NCBI GenBank assembly: GCA_905214855.1
Contig: CAJMNU010000013.1
Coordinates: forward strand, 1 to 24,751
DNA length: 24,751 bases
Direction: 5' to 3'
Source of the DNA: an uncultured bacterium
Lineage (GTDB): Bacteria > Bacillota > Clostridia > Lachnospirales > Lachnospiraceae
The notes beneath the pieces were generated by a model. The model was not told the DNA's origin. It was given only the letters and a program-made list of their open reading frames with translations, and did no database searches. The translations under genes and the position numbers were made by a program. Below are positions 15,098-22,675 of the stretch, piece by piece. Position 1 is the first letter of the stretch; each line of letters opens with the position of its first letter.

Positions 15098-15655
15098 ATG
15101 GCTTTTTTGACAGATTGGGTTCAAAATATTGCATACTATATGATTTTTGTGACAGTATTGATTTCTTTGCTTCCTGCAAGATCCTATGAGAAATATATAC
15201 GTTTTTTCGCAGGTATTGTATTGATCTTGTTGGTTTTAAAGCCATTTTTGGGAGGAATGCATCTGGAAAAAGAAATGGTAAGATTTTATCAGGAATTTTC
15301 TTTTAAACAGGACACAAGAGAATTAGAGAGACAGATCCTTGGGGCAGAGGAGCAACAGAAAAAAACAGTTATGGAACGTTATGAGCAGGCAGTGGGAGAA
15401 GAACTTTCACAGATCGCAAAAGAGTTTGATCTGGAAACGAAATGGGTCGAAATAGAGATTGAAGATCAGAAAGAACATGAATGTTTTGGAAGAGTTACAA
15501 AAATACGAATGGGTGCTGTGTTTATGGGTGATTCCAAGAATGATGAGGAAAAGCGATTGGAATCTTTGAAAGCAAAGAACCGTTTGAAGGAGAAGATCAT
15601 AGAATATTACAGAGTGGAGGATAGCCATGTGGAAATTCAATTGGAAGAAAGATAA
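15098..15655 (+). CDS. spoIIIAF: Stage III sporulation protein SpoIIIAF
   Basis: A SpoIIIA complex protein of 185 residues with two N-terminal membrane helices (about 8-27 and 33-51) and a soluble domain beyond, rich in charged helices and ending in a beta-alpha ring-building-like fold. The family marks MAFLTDWVQNIAYYMIFVTVLISLLP and IVLILLVLKPFL are clear. AAGAGGA precedes ATG 15098, and a full AGGAGG lies further upstream at 15072-15077, at the end of spoIIIAE. A reading from 14933 would overlap spoIIIAE by 50 codons and is rejected. spoIIIAG starts within its last 29 bases. Confidence 0.92.
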   Translation: MAFLTDWVQNIAYYMIFVTVLISLLPARSYEKYIRFFAGIVLILLVLKPFLGGMHLEKEMVRFYQEFSFKQDTRELERQILGAEEQQKKTVMERYEQAVGEELSQIAKEFDLETKWVEIEIEDQKEHECFGRVTKIRMGAVFMGDSKNDEEKRLESLKAKNRLKEKIIEYYRVEDSHVEIQLEER

Positions 15656-16214
15656 GGACAAATTTTTGATTTTGCTGCTGGCTGGTTTGTTACTCTTGAT
15701 TTCAGGTATGCCGGAAAAACAGGCTATGGATATTTCCGATCAAACAGATATGCAAAATTCAAATGATCAGGAGATAGCACAAGTTTCCACTTCCAGATCT
15801 GTTGTTGCTGGGGGAGATATGGGGTATGAAGAAAAAATGGAAAAACGACTAAAGGATATACTAGAATGTGTGGAAGGAGTGGGAAAAGTAGATGTGATGT
15901 TGGTACTGCGTACTTCACAAGAAAAAGTGTTCCTTATAGACAAAAGAAACAGTGGGACACAGGAAGAAGATCCTTCAGATGGAAGTAAGAGATTGACAAA
16001 AACATGGGAGGAAACATGGGAGACTGTTCTTACAGGGAACAGTCAGGAGGAAGATGCAGTGGTACAAAAAGAAATTTTTCCAGAGATTGAAGGAATCATC
16101 ATCTGTGCACAGGGAGCGGACAATACGAAGATAAAAGCGGAAATTTCCGAAGCGGCTGAGGCATTATTTGGTGTGCCTCCACATAAAATAAAAGTATTAA
16201 AACGGGTTGAGTGA
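15627..16214 (+). CDS. spoIIIAG: Stage III sporulation protein SpoIIIAG
   Basis: Forms the large oligomeric ring of the mother-cell to forespore channel. The 195-residue protein has one N-terminal membrane helix (about 12-28), a variable linker and an extracytoplasmic ring-building domain (about 70-195) with LEVCVEGVGKVDVMLVL-like sequence (actual: LECVEGVGKVDVMLVLRTS) and the typical EGIIICAQGADNTKIKAEISEAAEALFGVPPHKIKVLK ending. It overlaps spoIIIAF by 29 bases, with TGGAGG six bases before ATG 15627, suggesting translational coupling. Its stop codon runs into the ribosome-binding site of spoIIIAH. Confidence 0.94.
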   Translation: MWKFNWKKDKDKFLILLLAGLLLLISGMPEKQAMDISDQTDMQNSNDQEIAQVSTSRSVVAGGDMGYEEKMEKRLKDILECVEGVGKVDVMLVLRTSQEKVFLIDKRNSGTQEEDPSDGSKRLTKTWEETWETVLTGNSQEEDAVVQKEIFPEIEGIIICAQGADNTKIKAEISEAAEALFGVPPHKIKVLKRVE

Positions 16215-16228
16215 GGAGGAAATTTATT

Positions 16229-17041
16229 GTGAAAAAGGGATTTCGAAAAAATCAGATGATCATTACGACATTAGCGATCATGATCGCAGCGGCTGGATAT
16301 TTAAATTATGCCGGAAAGGAGGAAGTATTGAGCGGAGAAGTCTATGAGGCTGGGATGATGGATATTTCCGATGAAGCGATCTTGAATGAGAATCAAGCAT
16401 CAGAAAATTTATTCCCAGAAGGTTTGACAGAAATTGCAAGTCTGGATGATCCGACAGAAGGAGATGGAACACTCCAAAATGTGTCATCAGAGCAGGGAAC
16501 GGCACAGTTGGAAGTATCTTCTGATGAAGTATCAGCAAGTGCAGATACATCTGGGCAAGTTTCTGGTCAAACAGTTTCTGGTCAAACAGTTTCTGGTGAA
16601 GCGGCAGGTGAGATCTTGACAGATGCAAATGAGACAGGAATTGAGAATCCGGGAGAGGCAGTGCTTACAAGTGGTATGTCTGTATCCGATTACATAGCGA
16701 ATGCCCAGATGAGCCGTGAACAGATCCGTGCAAAAAATAAGGATACGTTACTCCAGATTATCAATAATGAGCAGCTAGATGAAGCAGCAAAACAGGGAGC
16801 TATTGAAAATATGGTGAATATGACCGCGATCGCTGAAAAAGAAAATGCAGCAGAGACACTTTTGATGGCAAAAGGTTTTGCAGATCCGGTGGTAAGCATT
16901 ACAGAAGGACAGGTGGATGTAGTCATCAATGCCTCCAGCATTACAGATCCACAAAGAGCGCAGATTGAGGATATTGTGAAGAGGAAAACAGAGGTTTCAG
17001 CAGATCAGATCGTGATTTCTTTGATGGATTTACAGGAGTAA
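16229..17041 (+). CDS. spoIIIAH: Stage III sporulation protein SpoIIIAH
   Basis: The mother-cell partner of forespore SpoIIQ; the two form the channel and hold the membranes together. The 270-residue protein has an N-terminal membrane helix (about 9-27). A long acidic and Ser/Gly/Gln-rich linker (about 30-150) follows, then a YscJ/FliF-like ring domain (about 150-270) ending GQVDVVINASSITDPQRAQIEDIVKRKTEVSADQIVISLMDLQE. The start is GTG 16229, nine bases after AGGAGG. The upstream GTG 16211 would overlap that site and is rejected. The linker holds a short perfect tandem repeat at 16559-16597. In B. subtilis many species lack AccB/AccC after this gene; here an Asp23 gene follows directly. Confidence 0.93.
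   Translation: MKKGFRKNQMIITTLAIMIAAAGYLNYAGKEEVLSGEVYEAGMMDISDEAILNENQASENLFPEGLTEIASLDDPTEGDGTLQNVSSEQGTAQLEVSSDEVSASADTSGQVSGQTVSGQTVSGEAAGEILTDANETGIENPGEAVLTSGMSVSDYIANAQMSREQIRAKNKDTLLQIINNEQLDEAAKQGAIENMVNMTAIAEKENAAETLLMAKGFADPVVSITEGQVDVVINASSITDPQRAQIEDIVKRKTEVSADQIVISLMDLQE
16559..16597 (+). repeat. 15-base tandem repeat within spoIIIAH
   Basis: Two perfect copies of GTTTCTGGTCAAACA (16559-16573 and 16574-16588) and nine bases of a third. The unit is in frame and encodes Val-Ser-Gly-Gln-Thr in the flexible linker (residues 111-123). Its length keeps the reading frame if copies are gained or lost. Confidence 0.9.
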
Positions 17042-17073
17042 GCAGAAAGCGAAGAGAAAGAAGAAAAAATATC

Positions 17074-17102
17074 TTTCCAAATCCAAGGTTCTTTGTTATA
17101 AT
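17074..17102 (+). promoter_or_regulatory. Extended -10 SigA promoter for the Asp23-family gene
   Basis: A consensus -10 TATAAT (17097-17102) carries the extended TG at 17094-17095, and a partial -35 TTTCCA (17074-17079) lies 17 bases upstream. Transcription would start near 17109. It separates vegetative expression of the next gene from the sporulation operon before it. Confidence 0.7.
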
Positions 17103-17135
17103 AAACCTAGTATGGAGAACAGGAGGTATTTTGTT

Positions 17136-17525
17136 GTGGCTAAGGAAACAGAGGGCAGAACTACCCATAAACTGTATGAGAAAAATACATTAGGAGAGGT
17201 GCAGATTGCCGATGAGGTTGTGGCAATCATAGCAGGTCTCGCTGCAACTGAGGTGGACGGCGTGGATTCCATGGCCGGCAATATTACCAATGAACTGGTT
17301 GGAAAATTGGGAATGAAGAATTTATCCAAGGGAGTCAAGGTGGATGTGACAGAGGAGCATGTTTCTGTGGATCTGTCTTTGAACATCAAATTTGGGTACA
17401 GCATTCCGCAGACCAGTGAAAAAGTACAGGACAGGGTAAAAGCAGCGATTGAAAATATGACAGGTCTGACTGTCCTGGATGTTAATATTCGGATTGCAGG
17501 AGTGAACCTGGACGAAGAAAAATAA
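17136..17525 (+). CDS. yqhY: Asp23/Gls24-family protein (YqhY-like)
   Basis: A small cytoplasmic or membrane-associated protein of 129 residues in the Asp23/Gls24 family. Family marks: LGEVQIADEVVAIIAGLAATEVDGV (about 18-42), a strand rich in VKVDVTEEHVSVDLSLNIKFG (about 75-95) and the ending MTGLTVLDVNIRIAGVNLDEEK. Its place between the spoIIIA operon and nusB matches B. subtilis yqhY, a gene linked there to acetyl-CoA carboxylase; the accBC genes are absent here. The start is GTG 17136, nine bases after AGGAGG. An ATG at 17112 would begin only about three bases after the predicted transcript start and places the AGGAGG inside the coding region, so it is rejected. A terminator follows. Confidence 0.88.
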   Translation: MAKETEGRTTHKLYEKNTLGEVQIADEVVAIIAGLAATEVDGVDSMAGNITNELVGKLGMKNLSKGVKVDVTEEHVSVDLSLNIKFGYSIPQTSEKVQDRVKAAIENMTGLTVLDVNIRIAGVNLDEEK

Positions 17526-17532
17526 GAAGCGC

Positions 17533-17577
17533 AGGCTGTCACAAATCAGAAATCTGCTTTGTAACAGCCTGATTTTT
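17533..17577 (+). terminator. Rho-independent terminator between the Asp23 gene and nusB
   Basis: AGGCTGTCACAAA (17533-17545) pairs with TTTGTAACAGCCT (17558-17570) at 12 of 13 positions, and TTTTT follows at 17573-17577. The 3' side contains TGCTTTGTAACA, which resembles the boxA antitermination element. Confidence 0.87.
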
Positions 17578-17580
17578 CGA

Positions 17581-17676
17581 TTTGCTGTCACCAAGAGATG
17601 CTGCCTGTAAGCAGTAGATGACAGCAGCAAAAGGGCAGAGTGATTCCGCTGAGAGTAAAAGACAGCGGTCATCTCT
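17581..17676 (+). other. Structured non-coding stretch upstream of nusB
   Basis: Several perfect pairings can form: GCTGTCA/TGACAGC (17584-17590 with 17619-17625), CTGC/GCAG (17601-17604 with 17611-17614), CCGCTG/CAGCGG (17646-17651 with 17663-17668) and AGAGATG/CATCTCT (17594-17600 with 17670-17676). The last would close a three-way junction and crosses the first, so alternative folds are possible. There is no ORF of note. It may be an mRNA leader or a small RNA; I do not recognise a class. Confidence 0.35.
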
Positions 17677-17702
17677 GTAAACATAAATTCTAAAGTAATG
17701 AA

Positions 17703-17708
17703 TATAAT
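17703..17708 (+). promoter_or_regulatory. Possible -10 box of a nusB promoter
   Basis: A perfect TATAAT lies 75 bases before nusB and after the terminator, where a promoter is needed. No good -35 is visible at the right distance, so the call is weak. Confidence 0.35.
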
Positions 17709-17782
17709 GTGTGATTTCAAGAAAGGAGAAAAGGTACTTTCCCACGATTGAAAGGAAGCGGGAGTGTGCCTATGTAAATTTT

Positions 17783-18226
17783 ATGAATAGAAAACGTCTG
17801 CGTGAGCATTGCTTTAAAATGCTGTTCTGTACAGGTTTTTACCCGGAAGATGAAAAAGAGGCTCAAATGGAACAGTATTTTGAGGAACCGTCTGAGGAAG
17901 AAACACAGGAAGACGGCAGCGAGGAGGTTCTCCACAATCCAGAAGCAGATGCACAGGATAGAGCATATATTAAGGAAAAAGTAGAGAAGATTTTGGAAAA
18001 GACAGAAGAACTGGATGCTGCGATCAATGGAGTGGCAGAAGGTTGGAAGATCAGCCGTATGGGACGAGCTGAGGTTGCTATTTTGCGTCTTGCTTTATTT
18101 GAAATACGCTATGATGAGACTGTTCCGACAAAGGTAGCGATCAATGAGGCTGTAGAACTGGCGAAAAAGTTCGGAGGAAATGATTCACCATCTTTTGTAA
18201 ATGGTATTTTAGCAAAGTTGGTGTAA
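17783..18226 (+). CDS. nusB: Transcription antitermination factor NusB
   Basis: RNA-binding factor that, with NusE (S10), binds boxA in nascent rRNA and supports antitermination. The 147-residue protein begins MNRKRLREHCFKMLF, the standard N-terminal helix. An unusually acidic loop with runs of Glu and Asp (about 22-55) follows. The C-terminal helices carry NGVAEGWKISRMGRAEVAILRLALFEI and VPTKVAINEAVELAKKFGGNDSPSFVNGIL, the family's most conserved part. ATG 17783 gives the natural N terminus but lacks a close ribosome-binding site; a tiny frame GTG-CCT-ATG-TAA ends five bases before it and may feed ribosomes in. GTG 17711 is in frame but adds 24 unrelated residues. xseA begins one base after the stop. 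Confidence 0.93.
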   Translation: MNRKRLREHCFKMLFCTGFYPEDEKEAQMEQYFEEPSEEETQEDGSEEVLHNPEADAQDRAYIKEKVEKILEKTEELDAAINGVAEGWKISRMGRAEVAILRLALFEIRYDETVPTKVAINEAVELAKKFGGNDSPSFVNGILAKLV

Positions 18227-18227
18227 G

Positions 18228-19469
18228 ATGGCAGGCGTATATTCGGTAGCTCAGGTAAACTCTTATATCAAAAATATGTTTACCCAAGATTTTGCGCTGC
18301 AGAGGATATCCGTAAAAGGGGAAGTTTCGAATTGTAAGTATCATACATCTGGTCATATTTATTTTACGATAAAGGATGAAACAGGGACACTTGCCGCAGT
18401 GATGTTTTCCGGAAAAAGAAATGGGCTGTCTTTTGATCTAAAAGAAGGGCAGCAGGTAATTGTCAGCGGAAACATTAATGTGTATGAACGGGATGGCAGA
18501 TATCAGTTATATGCAAATCAAATAGAATTAGATGGAGCCGGGGATTTGTTTCGCCGGTTTCAGGCATTAAGGGACTCTTTGGAGGAGATGGGAATGTTTG
18601 CTCCTGAATATAAGAGGGAGATCCCACGGTTTGCATCCCGGATCGGAGTGGTTACAGCGCCCACTGGGGCTGCGATCAGAGATATTATGAATATTTCTCA
18701 TAGGAGAAATCCATTTGTGCAGCTTTATCTGTACCCAGCTCTGGTACAGGGAGATGGAGCAGTGACGAGTATTACAAAGGGAATTCAGGTGTTGGATTCC
18801 ATGGGACTTGATGTGATCATTGTAGGACGTGGAGGAGGTTCGATAGAGGATCTTTGGGCTTTTAATGAGGAAGCAGTGGCAAGAGCAATTTTTGCCTGTA
18901 AGACACCTGTGATATCAGCAGTAGGGCATGAAACAGATATCACGATCGCAGATTACGTGGCAGATCTTCGTGCTCCAACTCCATCAGCGGCAGCAGAGCT
19001 TGCAGTATTCGATTATGGACAGTTTGCAGGACAGATAGAGTACATGAAGCAGCGCCTTGACAGAGGATTTGCTTTGAGACAGAGAGAGACAGAGAACCGT
19101 CTGCGTCAGATCCATATGCAGCTTGAGTTACAGCATCCCAATCATAAACTTTTGCAAAAACAGCAGTATCTTTCAGAGTTATGGGACAGGATGGAACAGC
19201 AGATGCAGAAACGTATGGTGAAAGAACGGCATCGTCTTGCCTTATATACGAGTAAGTTAGAGGGTGCGTCTCCATTGCAGAAAGTAACCAAAGGATATGC
19301 ATTTGTGACGGGAAAAGATGGGAAAAGGCTGGACAGTGTTAAGCAAGCAGAAGAAGGAGATCTTTTGACATTACATCTTTTGGATGGACAGATACAAGCA
19401 AGAGTGGAGAGCAAGAGAAAAGCAAAACAGACATATTTAAATCAACACTTCAAGACAGAACATGAGTAA
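18228..19469 (+). CDS. xseA: Exodeoxyribonuclease VII large subunit
   Basis: Catalytic subunit of exonuclease VII, which degrades single-stranded DNA from both ends. The 413-residue protein has an N-terminal OB fold (about 1-100, with ISVKGEVSNCKYHTSGHIYFTIKD). The catalytic core includes GVVTAPTGAAIRDI, VGRGGGSIEDLWAFNEE (199-215) and VISAVGHETDITIADYVADLRAPTPSAAAE (with GHET at 233-236). A long coiled-coil-forming helical region (about 260-350) binds the small subunit. All conserved motifs are present. The ATG is one base after the nusB stop. xseB follows 50 bases later. Confidence 0.96.
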   Translation: MAGVYSVAQVNSYIKNMFTQDFALQRISVKGEVSNCKYHTSGHIYFTIKDETGTLAAVMFSGKRNGLSFDLKEGQQVIVSGNINVYERDGRYQLYANQIELDGAGDLFRRFQALRDSLEEMGMFAPEYKREIPRFASRIGVVTAPTGAAIRDIMNISHRRNPFVQLYLYPALVQGDGAVTSITKGIQVLDSMGLDVIIVGRGGGSIEDLWAFNEEAVARAIFACKTPVISAVGHETDITIADYVADLRAPTPSAAAELAVFDYGQFAGQIEYMKQRLDRGFALRQRETENRLRQIHMQLELQHPNHKLLQKQQYLSELWDRMEQQMQKRMVKERHRLALYTSKLEGASPLQKVTKGYAFVTGKDGKRLDSVKQAEEGDLLTLHLLDGQIQARVESKRKAKQTYLNQHFKTEHE

Positions 19470-19519
19470 ATAGATAGAGAAAACCCCAGAAGAGCAGGCA
19501 GAAAGGATGGGAACTGCAT

Positions 19520-19732
19520 ATGGCAGAGGAGAAGAAACAGATAGAAGAGATCTTTGAAGAGCTGGAAGAGATCATTGCAAAATTGGAAAGCGGGGAAGGA
19601 TCTTTAGAAGAGGCATTCGCCTGTTATGAAAAGGGGATACGTTTGGTAAGAGATTGCGATGCCAGACTGGACAGGGTAGAAAAACAGGTGATCTTGCTTC
19701 AGCAGGAGGGGGAAACAAATGGAATTTCATGA
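19520..19732 (+). CDS. xseB: Exodeoxyribonuclease VII small subunit
   Basis: The 70-residue helical partner of XseA; several copies bind the coiled coil of the large subunit. Family marks: IEEIFEELEEIIAKLESGEGSLEEAFACYEKGIRLVRDCDARLDRVEKQV, with the LESGE turn between two helices. Length is normal. ATG 19520 is preceded by AAAGGATGGGA. Its last 14 bases overlap the start of ispA, so translation of the two is likely coupled. Confidence 0.95.
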   Translation: MAEEKKQIEEIFEELEEIIAKLESGEGSLEEAFACYEKGIRLVRDCDARLDRVEKQVILLQQEGETNGIS

Positions 19733-20606
19733 GGAATATCTGAAACGAACACAAGAAACGGAAGCAATTGTTTATAAATATATGCCACAAGAGACAGGAT
19801 TTCAGAAAACGATCTTTGAGGCAATGAATTATAGTATGATGGCAGGTGGAAAACGTCTGCGCCCTCTGTTAATGCGTGAGACATACCGCTTATTTGGTGG
19901 AAAAGGAACAGAGATCGAGCCATTTATGGCAGCAATTGAGATGATCCATACCTCATCTTTGATCCACGATGATCTTCCATGTATGGATAATGACCGTTTT
20001 AGGAGAGGAAAAGAGACCGCTTGGGTTAAATATGGGGAAGACATGGCAACACTTGCAGGCGACGGACTTTTGATCTTTGCAGTGGAAGTGGCAGCAAAGG
20101 CATTTTCTATGGATGCAGATCTGCTCCGTGTAGGTTATGCCATCCGTGTTTTGGCAGAAAAAACAGGTATTTATGGTATGATCGGCGGGCAGACTGTAGA
20201 TGTGGAGATGACTAATCAGAGCATTCCAAGAGAAAAGCTGGATTTTATTTACCGTTTAAAAACAGGTGCGCTATTAGAAGCATCCATGATGATCGGTGCT
20301 GTTCTTGCTGGTGCGACAGAAGAGGAGATAAAGATTGTAGAAAAGATGGCAGGTGCTGTGGGACTTGCTTTCCAGATCCAGGATGATATTTTGGATGTGA
20401 CAAGTACACAGGATGTGTTGGGAAAACCTGTTTTGAGTGATGAAAAGAACAATAAGACAACGTATGTGACATTGGAAGGGCTGGAAAAAGCAAAAAAGGA
20501 TGTGGAAGAGATTTCTGCACAGGCGATTGCTTTTCTGCATGAGCTTCCAGGAGAAAATCCATTTTTGGAGGAGTGCATCCGAATGCTGATCACACGGGAA
20601 AAATAG
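19719..20606 (+). CDS. ispA: Farnesyl/geranyl diphosphate synthase (polyprenyl synthetase)
   Basis: Condenses isopentenyl diphosphate with dimethylallyl or geranyl diphosphate to make farnesyl diphosphate. The 295-residue protein has the first Asp-rich motif DDLPCMD (84-90) and the second DDILD (about 222-226), which bind magnesium and diphosphate. It also has the GGKRLRPLL segment (43-51) and GGQTVD. The extra Pro-Cys residues between the first Asp pair and the last Asp are typical of bacterial farnesyl diphosphate synthases. AGGAGGGGG precedes ATG 19719. Directly after xseB and before dxs, it supplies precursors for quinones and the undecaprenyl carrier. Chain length is inferred from family. 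Confidence 0.94.
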   Translation: MEFHEEYLKRTQETEAIVYKYMPQETGFQKTIFEAMNYSMMAGGKRLRPLLMRETYRLFGGKGTEIEPFMAAIEMIHTSSLIHDDLPCMDNDRFRRGKETAWVKYGEDMATLAGDGLLIFAVEVAAKAFSMDADLLRVGYAIRVLAEKTGIYGMIGGQTVDVEMTNQSIPREKLDFIYRLKTGALLEASMMIGAVLAGATEEEIKIVEKMAGAVGLAFQIQDDILDVTSTQDVLGKPVLSDEKNNKTTYVTLEGLEKAKKDVEEISAQAIAFLHELPGENPFLEECIRMLITREK

Positions 20607-20689
20607 CATAAAACAGGAAGGGAGAAAGTTATTGAAAAACAAATAATATTATAACAAGGAAGAGAGCATCTTATAAAGAAAACAGATGC

Positions 20690-20719
20690 AAGACAGAAAT
20701 GAAAATAAAGGTTTATAAT
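20690..20719 (+). promoter_or_regulatory. Possible internal promoter for dxs
   Basis: A perfect -10 TATAAT (20714-20719) lies 18 bases after AAGACA (20690-20695), a 4-of-6 match to the -35 consensus. A small GCATCT/AGATGC hairpin (20666-20689) lies just upstream. The 142-base gap between ispA and dxs is the widest in this gene run and has no terminator. Confidence 0.38.
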
Positions 20720-20748
20720 TTTTTATAAGTTTTCAGTAGCGGGATACT

Positions 20749-22662
20749 ATGATTCTGGAACAGATAAATAAACCGGGAGATATCAAAAAAATCCCGGAAG
20801 AACAGTATGAGCAACTGGCAGCAGAGATACGTCAGTTTTTAATAGAAAAAGTGAGTCAGACAGGTGGACATTTGGCATCCAATCTGGGAGTTGTGGAACT
20901 TACTATGGCTCTCCATCTGGTGCTGGATCTGCCTGAGGATAAGATTGTCTGGGATGTGGGACATCAGTCTTATGTCCATAAGATTTTGAGCGGAAGAAAA
21001 GACGGGTTTGATGCACTGCGCCAGTTTCATGGTCTGAGTGGATTCCCGAAACATAAAGAGAGTGAATGTGATGCATTTGATACCGGACACAGTTCTACCT
21101 CTATATCAGCAGGACTGGGCATTGCACAGGCAAGGGATATTTTGAATGAAAAGTATTCTGTAGTCTCTGTGATAGGGGATGGTGCTTTGACTGGCGGTAT
21201 GGCGTATGAGGCATTGAACAATGCAGCACGTATCAAAAAGAATTTTATCATTATTTTAAATGACAATAACATGTCTATCTCTGAGAATGTGGGAGGCATG
21301 TCAAAATATTTAAACAATATGCGGTCTGGAGAACGATACAATGCCTTAAAAAAGGCAGTTGTTCAATCTCTGCAAAAAATTCCGTTTGTTGGGGAAGGTC
21401 TTATCACACAGATCAGCAAAGCGAAAAATTGTATCAAACAGTTATTTCTTTCTGGAATGTGGTTTGAAAATATGGGAATTACCTATTTTGGACCAGTGGA
21501 TGGTCATGATCTAAAAGCGATGGTGCGTATTTTAAGAGAGGCAAGCAAGATCGATCATGCAGTATTGATCCATGTGATAACGAAAAAGGGAAAGGGATAT
21601 CAGCCAGCAGAAGAAAATCCATCAAGATTTCATGGCATTGATCCATTTGATATTGAGACTGGAGAAAGTAAGAAAAAGAAGACTGCTTTGACTTATACAG
21701 ATGTCTTTTCAAAGGAACTTTGTCTTTTGGCGGGTAATAATAAAAAGATTGTGGCAGTTACTGCGGCAATGCCAGATGGTACAGGATTGAGCCGCTTTGC
21801 GAAAGAATATCCCAATCGGTTTTTTGATGTAGGAATTGCAGAGGAACATGCTGTGACATCGGCAGCTGGTATGGCAGCAGGAGGATTGAAACCTGTTGTT
21901 GCTGTCTATTCTTCTTTTTTACAGAGAGGATTTGATCAGATTTTGCATGATGTATGTATCCAGAATCTTCCAGTTGTATTTGCGGTAGATCGTGCAGGTC
22001 TGGTTGGAAGTGATGGAGAAACACATCAGGGTATTTTTGATCTTTCCTATCTTTCAGAGATTCCAGGTATGACTGTTTTTGCTCCGAAGAATGCTTGGGA
22101 ATTGGAACAGGCATTGGATTTTGCAGTAGAATTGGATTCGCCGATGGCAATTCGTTATCCTAGAGGAGAAGCATGTCGGGATTTTGAGGAATTTAAAGCT
22201 CCGATCGTTTATGGAAAGAGCGAGATTTTGTATTATGATCCACAAAATCAAGCGCAGTGTGAAACATGTCATGTAGCTATCTTAGCTGTGGGAAGTATGG
22301 TAAAGACTGCGGCTGTTGTTCGGGACAATTTGATGGGACATGGAATCAGCTGTGATCTTGTAAATGTACGTTTTGTAAAACCGATGGATACCGATATGCT
22401 GGAAAAGATATGTAAAACAAATGATTTGGTGGTGACGCTGGAGGAAAATGTGTTAAATGGCGGATATGGAGAGACGGCATTGGGATATATCCATATGATA
22501 AGTCCGAATATACATGTATTGAATATTGCACTGCCGGATGATTATGTAGAACATGGTGATGTAGAAATCTTGAAAAGAAAACTTAGGATAGATCAAGCAT
22601 CCATTACAGAGAGGATCTTGGAGTGTCTGGCTGGTCTGGGAGAGCAGAAGACTTTAAGATAA
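20749..22662 (+). CDS. dxs: 1-deoxy-D-xylulose-5-phosphate synthase
   Basis: First enzyme of the MEP isoprenoid pathway: condenses pyruvate and glyceraldehyde 3-phosphate using thiamine diphosphate. The 637-residue length is normal. Features: GGHLASNLGVVELT (39-52), GHQSYVHKILSGR, the thiamine-diphosphate motif VIGDGALTGG beginning near 141 (GDG at 143-145) with LNDNNMSISENVG further on, and the catalytic-glutamate region VGIAEEHAVTSAAGMA near 361-376. The C-terminal transketolase half is complete. ATG 20749 has only a weak GCGGGAT upstream, so initiation may be modest. It lies 142 bases after ispA and 13 bases before tlyA. Confidence 0.96.
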   Translation: MILEQINKPGDIKKIPEEQYEQLAAEIRQFLIEKVSQTGGHLASNLGVVELTMALHLVLDLPEDKIVWDVGHQSYVHKILSGRKDGFDALRQFHGLSGFPKHKESECDAFDTGHSSTSISAGLGIAQARDILNEKYSVVSVIGDGALTGGMAYEALNNAARIKKNFIIILNDNNMSISENVGGMSKYLNNMRSGERYNALKKAVVQSLQKIPFVGEGLITQISKAKNCIKQLFLSGMWFENMGITYFGPVDGHDLKAMVRILREASKIDHAVLIHVITKKGKGYQPAEENPSRFHGIDPFDIETGESKKKKTALTYTDVFSKELCLLAGNNKKIVAVTAAMPDGTGLSRFAKEYPNRFFDVGIAEEHAVTSAAGMAAGGLKPVVAVYSSFLQRGFDQILHDVCIQNLPVVFAVDRAGLVGSDGETHQGIFDLSYLSEIPGMTVFAPKNAWELEQALDFAVELDSPMAIRYPRGEACRDFEEFKAPIVYGKSEILYYDPQNQAQCETCHVAILAVGSMVKTAAVVRDNLMGHGISCDLVNVRFVKPMDTDMLEKICKTNDLVVTLEENVLNGGYGETALGYIHMISPNIHVLNIALPDDYVEHGDVEILKRKLRIDQASITERILECLAGLGEQKTLR

Positions 22663-22675
22663 AGGAGAGAACAAG

